DNA of 64,000 nucleotides from Macropodus opercularis (Eukaryota > Chordata > Actinopteri > Anabantiformes > Osphronemidae), in the NCBI GenBank assembly GCA_030770545.1, contig CM061098.1, positions 1,836,001-1,900,000 of the forward strand. Direction: 5' to 3'. Under the pieces are notes generated by a model that was not told the DNA's origin, did no database searches, and was given only the letters and a program-made list of their open reading frames with translations. A program made the position numbers and the translations under genes. This document shows positions 1-12,899 of the stretch, piece by piece. Each line of letters begins with the position of its first letter. Positions within the stretch are counted from its first letter, which is position 1.

Positions 1-344
1 TGATCTGCCCCCGTGTGGGTTTTGATGCTCTTTACACAATATTGCGAATGACATCGGATATTTAATCCTGCCATAACTTCTATAACTGCTAGAGATCCTG
101 ATGATGCAGACATCTGCTCAGCCAGTACTTACAGTATGTTGGGTTAAACGAATAATTACTGAGGTGACGATAACTAATAAATGTTCATTCAATGGCAACG
201 CATGCAGAAAAATGCAAGCGATGCTTTCAAAGTCGTGTATGAAAGTAATGGAACATGTTTACCGATGCTCTACAGTCCAGTCTGTCCATTAGGGAAATGT
301 ATGGCACAACTGGATATGACGCTACTCGCCAACGTTCTCCTTAC

Positions 345-500
345 GCCTTGTTCTGTAGCCTCTCCTTCATCCCTCAGTGTCTTGTTGAAACATTCCAGAT
401 ATTTCTTACATTCCACCAGACGTGACTCTGGTAACTCGCATTCTTGGATATTTACTGTAGGCCTTAGTCGATGCCTTGTTAGCCGACGAGCTTCAATCTG
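345..500 (-). CDS. Exon of unidentified gene, last one inside the window
   Basis: A 156-base segment (52 codons, phase 0 at both ends) lies between the acceptor gctgtactaccag and the donor CAAGGC|GTAAGG. It has no methionine. The peptide is charged and probably helical: QIEARRLTRHRLRPTVNIQE, then CELPESRLVECKKYLECFNK. Its codon use and amino-acid mix look coding. The gene must continue below coordinate 345. Confidence 0.45.
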
Positions 501-3500
501 CTGGTAGTACAGCGTAATTGTAGATTTTAGAGTGAATATACAAAAGCGTTCATGTCCAAGTGATTTGAGAGTGTTACTTTAGCTGCCATGTACAGAAAAT
601 AATTCACCATGAAGTCTGGCGGAAACGTAAATGTGCTATTAGCAGTGAGAGTTTAGTAGAAAACCTTTTTGTGATCCTTGGCACGGTAGCAGTAGTTTTC
701 TGAAGCAGCTTTCTGCCACATTCTGCCGCGTTTTTTTGTACCCAGCTAAACATAAGCTCTGAACTTGTTCATTCCTGTGGCGTAGATAAAGACACGTAGC
801 TTACAGTAGGTTAGCACTTTGTGAGCTCTGCTCAGTATATTACAAACACACACCGTGTGGTGCGATCGTCTGTTTTATTGTAATTGTGAACTAGCCTCTT
901 TCCAAACCGTGTTAGCAGTTAGCGAACATCCGAGTAATGTAACCAAGCAGCAGCGACACTCCAGCCCATTATCAGAGCAGTTCTCCAATCAAACCAAAGA
1001 CTAGACGTAGACAACAGGTTTCATTCTTATTTAGTTACTGCATACCATCATTATTTTGGAATTCTCAGGTATTCTAGCTTTAAGTTTTATTAGAGGTTTA
1101 AACCATGACTAGCCTTCTCTGCTAAAACAAATCAACCGTTTCTTTCTGACTGCTTTTATTTAGACAAATCTCTCGTTTGGCCCACAGATATTCCAGAAAG
1201 CTCTGATTACTGTCCTTGTGCAGGACCAGCAGCAAAGCTTAGCAAACGTGTCAATGGATTGTCCGTGTGTGCAAGTCCTTCATTGTTTTTAGAGCGTTCC
1301 AGTATCAGGTCATCCACCAACCGCATCATAGAACCATTCATCATCACCTTGTAAATGCCAACTGATTGCGCTCCAAATGGCTTATAGACCACTGCCCAAA
1401 CAAACTGCCATCATGCGTGATCAATATTTAGTCATCCACTCGACGCTGTGTCAGAGCCCACTTTGTTCTGAAGTCACCTGTGCCGCTCATACAGCCATTA
1501 ATATGATAAAAACTGCCTGAAAAATATGCCACTTAAAAAAAATACTCCTTGGATGTGACTTGAATGTAACTGTCTGATGTTTTGTGTCTTTCTCTGTTCT
1601 GTACGTGTTGAGAAGATGCTTAGTCTGGTGCAGTAGTTTGATTTTCCTACTCGTCTGTAACTGGTCCTGTTTCTGTCCTGGTGGTTGGTATTTTAAACGG
1701 TTTATTTGGTGCATTCTTTTGTCCTGCCAAATCTTCTCTCCCCTCCTCCGCCTACCTACCTACCTATCTCCCTATCTGTTGAAAACTTATGCATGCTTTC
1801 GGTGTGCGATGTAGGCAAGGTTGTTGATATAACCGTTTTGTGTCCTCTCTGTGTTTAAAAGCTCCACCTGTTAACTTCACTGCATGCCATTTTAGACAGA
1901 TATTTCAGTCTGTAACTTTTCTGCAAAATGGAATCACCGCACACTGAGAATAAAGTGATTTCATATACTTTTTCATCGTCTTGTGTTTTTGCGTTCAAGC
2001 GGGTCTGTGGCCGGCAGACCCCTGCTCCGTCTGTGTGTAAGATAAGATAACAAATGCAAAAAATATATGGAAAAAGACGTGCACGTGTATTTCTATTTTG
2101 GGAGGCAAGCTCGTTGTGAAGCTGAGACGTGACCTGCAGTCATATCCCATTGCATGGCAAAAGACCTTCAATGTATACCACATGTTACTGTTTCTGTCTT
2201 TCATCTGTTGTGCATTTTATTTACATTTTATTTTTTTCTCAGAAGGAATTTCAGCATCTATTCAATAAAAGCAAAAAGGGCTGTAAACAGAATGCACTGT
2301 GTCGTTCAAATCGGGAATGGAGGGTTTTTCTGAAGGACGCTTGTGTTCGTGTCGGGAACATCAAAGTGCAAACCGCACGTTTGTCACAGCAGCAGTCTGT
2401 CATAAATGCATCTGCAAAATGGGAGTTTGCAAACCTTTTACCTCAAACTGCATCACTGAGGACATAATGAGGTAACACCAAGGGTTAAAGAGGGCAACGG
2501 CTGGTTTGGGTTTGATTCCAGCACAAAGAGGCTCGCTGCATTAAAATGACACGAGCTTTAACATTTTGACATCACTTGCCAGTGTTGGTGTAAATGAGCT
2601 TCTTGCAAAGGTTGCTGGTTTTCAGGATACAGTACAAACTGTACAGCCACTGACAGTATTTACCCTCCAATGATTCTCAGTGAAATTCATTTTAGCAGGT
2701 TGGCTGTTGACAACCTTTTCTGCCGTGCCGCTGTATTTTTTAATAAAAAGCCACTCACGTTTTAAATAAATAATTGAACACATCAGTTTCTTCAAAGCAT
2801 CAGTTGGCACATAAATACGTGTGTTCATTTCTCTGATGCGTCAGACATCTTGGTTGTATCTGCCATGCTTCAGAAAGCAGATGTGGTTTTGGCACCAGCG
2901 CGGAAGGAAAGAAAATTACAACAGATGTTGAATTACCCTCTGCCAGTTCCTTATCACAAATATTCCCACTTTCCAGCCTGTGTGAAATGAAAATGTGTAA
3001 ATCTCTCGTTTTAACTCTGTGGTTACACTCGGTATTTACCCATTTAAGTTGTGCTCAGTATGATTAGGTCTGCTTAAAAGAACACTTAAGCTTATAGGAA
3101 CTCACATCCTGTGGAATCCCCCAAAACTTAAAGGATTGTTGTACACATCATTACTTTGAGCCGATTTGTTTAACGCTCTTTTAGACATGCATGGACCTCA
3201 GTGCAACGTAAGAGCAAGTCTGTATGTAAAATGCTGTGGGGGAAACGTCTTTGTTTGTCTCCTTTGGCTGCTTTCGCCACTGTCCAGACACGTTTCTGCG
3301 TCCTACCACGTTTATGTCAAGGCACAGTCCGCTGCATCGACTCACAGGCGACCAGAGCCCGTCATTCCAGCGGGAAGTCAAACCATTTTGCCAGATGGTG
3401 TTGCCACATTTCGAATAATACAAAGCAGTTTTAAATGTCATGTCGGATAACTGACCACTCAATCCACCTTTTGTGGTAAAATCAGAAAAGGCGTGAGCTC

Positions 3501-6500
3501 AACACGACTTAGAGTAAACATGAAACATCAACAACCTTTACCAGACAGATGAAGCCACTAGGGACTGTATGTCTTCCTCCGCTGGCTGCTTCTGTATCAT
3601 TACTGTATATTCTCACTCACTGATTTCTAGTGCATTTCCATAATGGCTCCGAGCTGCTGAGTTTGAACCACAGAGTCTCAGAGGTTTCAGTGAGGACTGC
3701 TTTTCCACCACTTCAGGGTGTAGAGCAGACACACGGGGCTTGACTCGGCCTTTACAATAAAAGTCCTGCAGAAAATCGAAACGTCAATCAGTTCTATTAG
3801 TATTCATGCGTTGAGGTAACCTTTTCAGACTCAATGCTGCTTGTTGCTCCATAGGCGTCCTACAGATGTGCTGCAGTCAATGTTAATTAACTGTTCTCCA
3901 CTGGTCACCAGTCAGGGTTTCCACAAGGGAACTGGAAGCTGTAACAGGATAAACATGCCTTCCTTTTCCTTGGATGGACTTTCACTGCCTGCACAGACAC
4001 TGTGCTCAACCTAGATGTCAAACATCTGTCTGGACTCTCTGGACCAGAAATTGTGCTCAAGGAAACATTTACATGCAGCTCATCTTAGCGGTGTGTTAAA
4101 GACACAAGGTTCGCAGCTGGAAATGGAAATGTACAGTGTGACCAACAGTGCATGGCCAGCACTGCCAGATTTCCATTTTGCACATCTACTGCACGGAGAC
4201 AGCAACTACCCTGACTAAGCGTTGTTTGTTTGCTCATCACATCCCATCCACAGACGCCATATGTTCCAAAAAGATATGCAGACAGATCCTCTTCTGTGCT
4301 GTATCTTGTGATTATATGCAAATAGATGCTGGAGAGGTTAATGCGACTCTTCACATCTATCAGACTTCTATTTGGCTCTCATCATGGAGGGCATTCAGCT
4401 TCAAAAAAAGGCCAACCCTGATAGGTACCTCCGCACACTGGGAGGACTTTGATTGACAAGTCCATTGACATGAGATCACAGCAGCCATGGAAGCGCAGAG
4501 GAAGTCATAATAGGTCCATTTAATGAATAAAGTAGTCCGTCAGAAGTGGGAGCTGGTTTCCCATCCACCTTGGTGACGACAGTGTGAGGTATACTAAGGC
4601 TTTTAATTTCAGCGCACGAGTCCAAGGGGGCATTCCTCAATTTCATTGTGTTCAAAGGAGTGAACAAATGGGCTGAAAAGGATTTTCAAAAGTTTGGCTA
4701 AAGAGCGCTCCTGACCTCAATTAGTGAACACATCCCCCGAGGCTGAAGACCTAGCTGGTATATAAAGACTTTGCCATGCAACCTCTAAACTGCCAGTGCA
4801 GAAGCCTGCATTATACATAACATCCTGCGTTCATAAACAGAAGAAGCAGGCTGTGAGTATGAATACTGCATGTTCCTCCTTAAGGATTTCAGGGGAGTAA
4901 ACAGGATGTTTTGCTCTGTCTATAAATACTGCTGTGCTTCAATAACGTTTCCTTCTGGGAGCCTGGTACTCCCATACTGTTCTGCTGCGGCTGCTGCTGT
5001 CTGCAAACGAGACATCATCTTACATTTCATCAATCAGTGCTCTCATTGTGAAAACAGCTGTGCTGCACATTCAGCTAATGTGGCTCAGAAATGTTGTTTG
5101 TTTTAAGCAATTTATTTCAGAGCATCTGGCAAATGTAATAATGTTGGAATTGTGTCATCCTAATTGCATCATTGTGTTTTTATTGGTTTGTGTCTTTGTG
5201 TCTTAAGGTAAAATCAGAAAGAAGATTGTGCAGCTGTAGCTGCAAACAGTAGCTGCTCAAGAACAGCTCCTGTCATAAAGTACAAGTCCTGCAGGAGACG
5301 TAAACTTTGAACTAAGACCTAAACCCAATTCATTTAAGCCTTACTCCAACCCAGTCCAGTGAGTAATGTAATCTGTTCTAAACTAGAGACACAGCTGAAT
5401 TGTGTTGCCTTGTCTTGCCCTGCATGAAGTAGCTACAGTAGAATACGTTGGGATTTAAATCTGGTAAAGAAAATTGTAACTGCGTAGAGAAAAAGCACTG
5501 ATGAGCTTATTGAGAACCTTGAAATAAACATACATGAAACAACTGCCACTAGCAGTTAAGGATGATACAAGCGAATCCCTGTTGTCAAATGTTTGAGAAT
5601 GACACGTTTCCCTTAGAAATGTAATATTCTTGTAATACAATATGATCATATTTATTCCTCTCTCACAAAAACATTCATACTGAAGCCTCTACTGGAGGTC
5701 TGTGTATCATCAATCACTGTCACATTAATACGCAACACACCAGTATGAGGCCTACCACCAAAAGCAAAACATCAACAACTGCTCAGTACGTGCAGAGTTC
5801 TGGAGGTGAAATGGTGACAAGACGACCAGGGACGGCGTGATGGGGAGAGGCCCACTGGACCGCTGGTTCTCATGGAAACCAGAGACGGGGTGCATTGATT
5901 GGACAGAAATTATAGATTGGTTAAAGTGAAAGATGTGAGTGGAGAGTTAGGTCATTGAACTTTACTAATAATGATCAGAAGGGAGACCCAGACCCAGCCT
6001 GGAACTAAGCTGTTTACTGAGCAAAATGTCGCACTTTTCCCAGTCTGTGTTTACGCTTGGCAACGGAACCTCGTCATTCAGTTCCAGGGAAAGACAGAAA
6101 GGGGCCAAAGTGTGATTTATATTAGACTAAGAATGACGTGCGTAATGTGTCTTTATTTCGTTTATATCTGCCATCACGTGTCGACATGGCCTAAAACCTC
6201 ATCAACTAAAGTTTTCTGGCGAGTACCAGATATTTTATTTTATTTTATAAGACCCAACTCACACCACAATTTACAACCTTATTCTAGTCAACGTGCTAGT
6301 ATCTGGTGCACAGACGACCAATAAATCACGTCTCTCTGTGTATGTGTGACCTGTACACGTACGCTTTAGTTATTTTATTTTCCTGTGTAACCACTGTCTT
6401 ACAAGGCCGAGGGCATTCTCTGTACCATACCTCCATCCATCGGACAACAAACAGGACACATATGTGCTCCACAACAGTCCCACGTTCCAGGAAGCACCAA

Positions 6501-9500
6501 GTGCTTCTCTCCTACTTTTTTCACAGTTTCTCTCACCTTCATGTTTGTGCCGCTTCTTTAAGTGATCTGTTCATAAATGGCCCTATTTGCCACTGGCAGA
6601 CTTGGTCTGGGTGCTTTCCCCCAGCGTGCTGCTCTTATTACGCTCGAGTACAATGCACTAAATATTACAGCTCTTTTCACTGGGCCGAACCTGCAGCCTT
6701 ACTTCCCAGACAGTGCCCCTTTGGATTAAGCTCTGCTGAGCTGCAAAATTGAACTGCCAGTCATCTACAGACATTTGATGACAAAGGCTAATGCTCTGAG
6801 CCAGACATGTGAATTTTGACTCTAAAGCAGTCGTGACAGGAAGCGCTGCAACGAAAATGACACTGTCTCTGGCTACCAAGCTTTGGGCCATAGAGGGAAA
6901 TGGAGAAAAGTGTGAGGTACAGGGTGTGCTGGGTTCAACGTCTTATTATCACATTGTTTGATGAAACATCTGGGGCTCCTCAGTACCCGTTGCCTCATCG
7001 CATCTTTTAGTCCGCCCACATTTCCTCTTGTCCAGGCCTGAGATGCGACCGTTTGATCATCCACAAAAAGCAATTACATATAGCAGTGCAGCCTAATTGT
7101 CTCAAATTTCATTTAAGACAGTAATTTGTTCCACAGTCAAGAGGTGGGGTGCAGAGGGGCCCTGCTGCTTCAAGCAAATGGGCAGCTTTGAAATTGAAAT
7201 GTTGGCTTTTGTGTAAGAAACAGCAGAGGGAAACTCACGATACTCTGAAGTTAGTGGATTAAAGAAGTCGTCCAATTGGAGATCCTTGAACACATCATTA
7301 TCTAAAACCTCCTTAAATGATTCCCAATAACTTTAAACAGCATTTGCCTGAAATTCTTAACCCTACTGAAAAACAGTATTTCATTTCTGGGGCAGCTCAG
7401 CTGTCCACAGACAGGAGAAATACGCGTCTTTTCCTAGAAAGCTCAACATCCAATAAAAAGACTAAGCGCTCATCAGCGCTGATCACATTTTTTATAACCT
7501 GAAGTTGAAGTTACCTGATTATTCTACTACTCTTTAAAGTATGACCACACATGTCATCATAAACTGGGCCAATCTGTGAATAATTAGTCAAAACTATGTT
7601 TTTCAGTTTGAGATAAAAATGGGACGGCAGCCTTTCCTTTTTGTAGCCTCTTTGGCACAGTCCTTATCTGTAAAACCATATGGATGTTTAGATCCAGCAA
7701 GAACCAACTGACAAAAGGTTGAAAATGATTCATGAGGATTTTCTGGGAATAGAGGTGGATTTTCTGACCCAGAAATGAAAGCAAGATGAAATTTAGATAA
7801 TGAGTGTTCGGTCTCAAACAGTCACTGCTCACAGAGCTACTGAACCTACCACCACACCTCGAGTTTGTGCCTCGTGACCCAGTACAGCCGACAAAAACGG
7901 CACATTTTCAATTATTAAACGCAACACAGATACAGAAGCAAAATGCTCTTTCATTAATCATGTATGATCATGTATGAGCAGAGGAGAGCTCGTTATAAAA
8001 ACCAGCAAGTCGGAAACTGCATGAGGAAATTACAGTTACTGCACCTGAGACAAATGCAATTTTCTCAGCAGAAAGTGTAACAAGTGAGATTCTCACAGTT
8101 CAAATTGGACCCAAAAATAGAAACTGAGAGGTTGAGGCAGAAATTATAAAGTCAACGTAAATGTGAGCAGAGCATGTGGGTTAGGAGAAGCAAACGCTAC
8201 GCTACGTTAGGGAATTGGGATGGTACAGGAGGGTATGTAACGGGGCTCTGGATTACGGGAAGACGCACAGTAGCAGCGCTTCAAAGACAGAATTACTAAT
8301 TATCAGCAGGCTCCAACCAGCGTTACCATCATTAGCTAGTGGGCAATAAAAAACACCAGTGGCTGCATCCTCATGCCACATCCACCAGTGTGCACGTCTG
8401 CCACACAAAAGCATTTCATTGGTTTAATTGGTTTTGTGTTTACCTGGTTTCCGTGTGTGTAGATAAAACAGCTTGTTGTTGTGTAAGAGCGGTAGCAGCT
8501 TTATTGTGTAGGGGTTAGGGAGCATGGACACATTTGTTGCTGCTTATTTGCCTGATGAGTTATTGTCTGTACTGTGGCCCTGTCGTGAGTGAGTTTTGAG
8601 TCTAGTTTTGTTCCGCCGTTAATTTCTTGTGCATCTGAAACTGGTAAATTACTCGTTCCTCTGAGGTCAGGCTCATTAAAACAAGAGGTTGTAAGCGACT
8701 TCTTATTACAGAAAACAGCACAGGTGGATCACCAGAGATGCAGAGATGCTATAGGCCAGCAGAGAGTGAAACGATAACAACAGAAGCTAATAGAGATGCT
8801 GCTTTCTTGCATTCTCCTTCCTCCAGTAAACTTTGATTTGCTCTGCCACACACCACATCTTTATCTATTGCTTTATAAACCATGCATGTAACAGGCGATT
8901 TGCTAAATTACGCTGCCAGTTTAACTCACACGCTCTTAAAGACAGATGTAGTTCAAATTGGCCATACGCTGACTTACTTTGCATTTTTTGTGCTGTAATT
9001 ACACAACCCACTGATTAGCCCTGAGTCACACACACTACAAACGCACAACAGGGTGCAATCCCGTTCTATTGCACTGTGTTATAACACATCTGAATCCAAG
9101 AACATATTCATCTTGGGACCATTTCAGCAGCTACTGTGTAATGGTAGTGAAATGCAAACGTCAAATTTTGAAACACAACACTACAGACATAAGACATCTG
9201 CATTATAAGTTGTCTCAGGTCAGAAGGTACTTTATTCTGTATGTTGTCCCCACAGGTTTTGTCTCATTGTAGAAAGCAATCTGCAGTCTCATCATGGGCG
9301 ATGTTGTGGCCTGATCCTTCCTCTGCCGTTGCCTTAAGAGAAACAACATACTTTCGTTTTTTCCTCGTTACACAAAAGATGCCCCATTTCTGTCTCCTTA
9401 CTGCCTCTTCATGAAGCTGATTCAAATCGCGTCTAGACTTGCTATTGATTGATTCTACTGTTGCAGGGTCACAGAAGAGCTTTGCCAGGACCTGCATGCA

Positions 9501-12131
9501 CATGTCCAAGATTTCACTAGAAATAATAATGATCCAAACAATGTGAGGAAGAGAATTATTCAAACCCACGTCGCTTTGATTATTAGAAGGGAAATAGAAG
9601 GACGATAGCGAGAGGCCAATATGACAGATGAAAGAGCAGAAGGAAGAGTTTTATCTTGCTTTGTTTAATATCAGGACACTGAAGCCCACTGAACAATATC
9701 CACACACGTAAACTAAGGAGGAATAAAAGTGTGGGAGTCTTCAAGCGCTCTTCCCCCTCGAAGACACTTCTCTTAGATATTTAATTAGTAGCTCATTTCA
9801 GTCTCATTTGCTCAATACCAATATATTTTCCCACTGACCTATTCTAAGACCTTATAAATATTCAGTTTATTCATAATTATCTTGATTATAATCAAGTGTT
9901 TAACAATCATGTGTAATTTAATGCTGCAGGGGTCGTGTAATCCATCCTTTATAATGTTCTCACAGTGCTGTTTTTTAACAAATAAATTCATTCATTAGTT
10001 AAATAACCTATTGTTTATTTAGCTGTAGTTCTGGAGCTTTAAGCTCCACAGCAAGTTTAACCAAAAATCTTGTCACAAATCATATTCACAAATATTTAAC
10101 ATATTATCCAGTTAAATAAATCTCTGACAGAAATACAGTATCATCACCTCACCGCTCTTTCCTCAGGCGCAGGTAGGTCTTGATGTTAACTTCATAACCA
10201 ATGATCCATCCTAGCACCACTTCATTCCAGCCCTACCTGTTTATGATTAATGAATATTTGATTGCATTTTAACATTTACATGCGCCTGCAGAAAAAAATC
10301 ACATGGATGCAGAGAAATGCCTGTCGCCTCTAGCTGACATGTCAGATCTATCTACTATGTTGCCAAAAGTAAACGCTCCCCCATCCAAAAAATGGGAATC
10401 GGTGCACAAAGCAAGGTCCATGAAGACATGGACGACAGAGTCTGGTGTGGATGAACTTGACTGACCTCAACCCGATAGAACAGCTTTGGGATGAGTCAGA
10501 GCGGAGACTGAGAGTCAGGCCTTCTGATCCAACATCAGTGTCTGACCTCACAAACGCGCTTTCCCATTCCCATAAACACACCAAACCTTGTGGACAGATG
10601 TCCCAGAAGAGCTGAAGTTCATATGCGAGTCAGTGCAGGTGAGACAATACTTAGGCAATATAGTGTATGTTATTACAGAGCTGACTATTTGCGTTTTTTC
10701 CATTGGAACAAGTTGTTGCTTTACACCCGCCTTGGATTTAAATCCAGTGTGTCTGCCGATGGCCTGAAGCGAACTGACAGCAGAGAGCCCTGACCTCTTT
10801 GGAGACCAGCGGAGTGAACAGATCCTGAAACATTGATGTGCACATGTACTCGTCCGCTGGTACTGCACAGTTTCAAGGCCATCGTACACTAGTAGGATGA
10901 GAGGACGCCACGATGAATAGCCTTGGATTAACTACTTGTACACTTCCCTTTCATTCCCTGTTACCTGACTTCCACAAGCATATGGCCAGCTGCAGTCATG
11001 TGGCGTGTCGCAGTCAGCCATGAATGCACAAATAACGGGATTCGTAGAGAGAGATCCCCAGCGAAGACACTAAACCACTGAGTCTAGCTGTGACAAAACT
11101 GTAACGGCACACAGAGAAGATCTCATTAATTTTCTATCATGGACCCTTAAGATGTCTGATTCCCCTCCCTGATGACACGTGACAGCTGCCAAGTATCTTT
11201 TTTTCCCATCTTGTCATCTTTTCTCGTGTTGACTGAAGAATTATTTCCTTGCAAGACAAGGAGAAAACTGACATATTTATCTAAGTGGATAAAACGACTG
11301 CGCTCCTCTTTCAGGAGGAGGAAACGCTGCTAGACGTCAGGCAAGGCTTCACTCTGAATGGGCCTGTCTTAGTAATGACATCAGACCAGGCAGCTGGAGT
11401 GCATTCAAGATGACGTGTTCATTTCCAATCAGACTAGGTTTAGGAGCTTTCACTGTAACACTGACACTTTATTCCAAGATTCAAAAAAATGTTCATTGAT
11501 CCCGAAAGACACTCTTTAAAATCCCTGTGGCACAATAAATCATAATCTCATTAGTCTAAATGGCATCTTTATATCAGCAAATAAACCACAACATTGGAGA
11601 GATCAATATGGCCATTAGTTGCCATGGAAACCTTCCACACACCACCACCTGAAAACTTCTTGACAAGCCTCACAGAGGCAAAATAATGATATTAGGAAGG
11701 CAGCATAACTGTGTTAGTAAGATATGCTTTTAAGACAATGGCGTCCATCTCTATATGACTTTCCCACTCGTTATATAAAACATAGGCTGTATACAGTATA
11801 TGCATATTCAGGAAAAAAGGTGCCTGTTGCCTTACCTGAAGGAAATTCTAATTGCATGATATTTCTGTCCTACAACAACTAGACAGACTGAGCAGAGCTT
11901 CTCATCTGGGAATGATAGACAAGCATCCAGTTTGTGATCGAGTAGTGAACGGTTTTTCTTTTCACCATCCACCATCTGAACTGAGCCAGCTTGTGAGATC
12001 AAAACACTAAGCAGACCTGGCATCAAACCCACAACTGTAGAGCCGAAAGAAGGCTGGCAAACAGCTAATGCTAGAGAATCACCGGCAGCAGGCAGGAGGA
12101 GGTCTTTCACCAGGCCGTCAGACGTGCTGGC
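345..12131 (-). CDS. Unidentified multi-exon protein-coding gene, 3' end outside window
   Basis: I do not recognise this protein. Read on the minus strand, nine open segments have splice acceptors and donors in matching phase: 11836-12131, 9402-9516, 7515-7573, 7239-7330, 6703-6821, 5534-5628, 5024-5062, 2937-2977, 1348-1391 and then 345-500 (the 5024-5062 and 2937-2977 links are the weakest). The first segment is beta-rich and hydrophobic (SLALAVCQPSFGSTVVG, then CSVCLVVVGQKYHAIRISF). The rest is mostly helical and charged (EILDMCMQVLAKLFCDP, DNDVFKDLQLDDFFNPLTS, ECKKYLECFNKTLRDEGE). The joins 11836 to 9516, 9402 to 7573, 7515 to 7330 and 7239 to 6821 needed little or no adjustment to fit phase. 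The last segment ends in a donor, so the gene continues off the left edge. The true start codon is not seen. A large helical-repeat protein is possible, but that is only a guess. Protein homology or RNA-seq would settle it. Confidence 0.45.
1348..1391 (-). CDS. Possible exon of unidentified gene
   Basis: A 44-base segment encodes VYKPFGAQSVGIYK and ends at AAG|GTGATG. The acceptor is tttgtttgggcag. The frame also runs open beyond the donor to a stop near 1207, so an unspliced reading of about 60 codons is the alternative. Phase fits the exons on both sides. Confidence 0.28.
2937..2977 (-). CDS. Possible micro-exon of unidentified gene
   Basis: A 41-base segment follows the good acceptor tcatttcacacag and encodes LESGNICDKELAE. 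The donor (GAGG|GTAATT) is moderate. The same frame stays open well past the donor, so the exon could be longer. Phase agrees with the chain. Confidence 0.25.
5024..5062 (-). CDS. Possible micro-exon of unidentified gene
   Basis: A 39-base open segment (TAVFTMRALIDE) ends at GAAAT|GTAAGA. Phase agrees with both neighbours, but the acceptor (tgaatgtgcag) is weak and a segment this short is easily open by chance. Confidence 0.22.
5534..5628 (-). CDS. Probable exon of unidentified gene
   Basis: A 95-base segment encodes NITFLRETCHSQTFDNR followed by DSLVSSLTASGSCF. It ends at TTCAT|GTATGT, a good donor. The acceptor (attgtattacaag) has a weak pyrimidine tract. It starts in phase 0, as the upstream exon requires, and ends with two bases. 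Confidence 0.35.
6703..6821 (-). CDS. Exon of unidentified gene
   Basis: A 119-base segment follows the acceptor cgactgctttag and ends at GGGAA|GTAAGG. It starts with two bases that complete the codon begun at 7239 and ends in phase 0. The peptide includes SVDDWQFNFAAQQSLIQRG. The signals and phase fit the flanking exons without forcing. Confidence 0.45.
7239..7330 (-). CDS. Exon of unidentified gene
   Basis: A 92-base segment encodes YWESFKEVLDNDVFKDLQ and then LDDFFNPLTSEY. It ends at TATC|GTGAGT, a strong donor. The acceptor (ctgtttaaag) is only moderate, but an in-frame stop just upstream forces the exon to start near here. The first base completes the serine codon left by 7515. Confidence 0.45.
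7515..7573 (-). CDS. Small exon of unidentified gene
   Basis: A 59-base segment has very good signals: a branch-point-like gactaat, the acceptor attattcacag, and the donor ATCAG|GTAACT. It starts in phase 0 and ends with two bases. The peptide is IGPVYDDMCGHTLKSSRII. The phase fits both neighbouring exons without adjustment. Confidence 0.45.
9402..9516 (-). CDS. Exon of unidentified gene
   Basis: A 115-base segment follows a pyrimidine-rich acceptor (attatttctag) and ends at GCA|GTAAGG. It starts with one base that completes the codon left by the upstream exon, and it ends in phase 0. It encodes 38 residues with helical character, starting EILDMCMQVLAKLFCDP and ending DLNQLHEEA. Confidence 0.5.
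10345..10670 (+). mobile_element. Internally deleted Tc1-type transposon remnant
   Basis: Terminal motifs at both ends match in inverted orientation (ttgccaaaagta near 10359, acttaggcaatata near 10649), as in fish Tc1 elements. Between them lies the decayed C-terminal part of a transposase on the plus strand, readable as DLNPIEQLWDESERRL and SVSDLTNAL. The first corresponds to the conserved region around the last acidic residue of the DDE catalytic triad. The N-terminal two thirds are missing, so this copy cannot be active. Open frames on both strands here are not host genes. Confidence 0.75.
11618..11631 (+). promoter_or_regulatory. RFX X-box-like site
   Basis: gttgccatggaaac is one base from the palindromic X-box consensus bound by RFX factors (GTTGCCATGGYAAC). 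It sits in an intron of the unidentified gene, about 200 bases downstream of the exon at 11836. Confidence 0.3.
11836..12131 (-). CDS. Exon of unidentified gene (longest open segment)
   Basis: About 98 open codons end exactly at a strong donor (AG|GTAAGG at 11836/11835), leaving two bases of a codon. The acceptor is uncertain: a stop codon in frame lies just upstream, so the exon begins at 12131 or at 12126. The peptide is hydrophobic and beta-rich (PSFGSTVVGLMPGLLSVLI), followed by a cysteine pair in KLCSVCLVVVG. The two bases left over combine with the first base of the exon at 9516 to give a serine codon. Confidence 0.5.
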
Positions 12132-12899
12132 CTACTTCTACTCAAGCTCCTGCTGGAAGGAGTCTCAGTACATTATTTACCAGGCCACTGGAGTGGCTGA
12201 AAGGACATCTGTGGGGATGTCTATAGGGAAAACCATCCATACATTTCATTCCAGCACCAAGCACGATGAACGCCATGTGACCATGTTATCCAACAGAGTA
12301 CGTCAGTCCGGTGTGTGGACTGTGGGAAAGGACAGATCCATGGATGTATGGGAACAGAAGATGATGGATTGCTGCAGTGCAGCACTGTGACTGTCGCCCA
12401 CGGCTCCTCTCTCATCAACCGGCCCCTACAGCTGCCTTGTGTAGTCTGCGTTATCTTTCTGCATCCATTGCTTTAATCATGTGCGATGTGATGACATAAT
12501 TAGGTAATGTATCAAAACGTATCAAAAACCAGGCAAAAGAATATATATAAACATCAATATAAATACAAATACCCTCAAATGGTTATTTACAGGACCTTTA
12601 ACATATTGCAAATAATTACGCAAAAGACATCTGCAAAGTTCAAACCTGGCCTTAGTGTCATGGCAGCTGACAAGATTCTTATTAAAGCATGCAAATACAA
12701 AAAGGCCAGAAAACATCAGTGGGAATTGTTTTAATCAAAATCATCTGATCAGCGCCTTGGCGACCGTTGCAATTAAACTCTGAGATTTGAAAGAATGTAT
12801 AATGAGACATAAGCAGGAATGTTGTTTGGCCTTCTAAAGCCTGATTCTTTCCCCCGATTCGCCCGTGACATCCAATCATGCCTAAAAACGAAGAGCCCA

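Noticed and set aside
8440..8530. Minus-strand segment reading MLPNPYTIKLLPLLHNNK before a donor
   Set aside because: It has no usable acceptor, an in-frame stop just upstream and no phase match needed in the exon chain.
10348..10889. Two minus-strand frames of 78 and 113 codons
   Set aside because: They are largely antisense to the Tc1 transposase remnant, and the rest is unsupported.
11315..11412. Plus-strand open segment after a strong acceptor (EEETLLDVRQGF)
   Set aside because: It reaches a stop with no matching donor, polyadenylation signal or partner exon, and it lies inside an intron of the opposite-strand gene.
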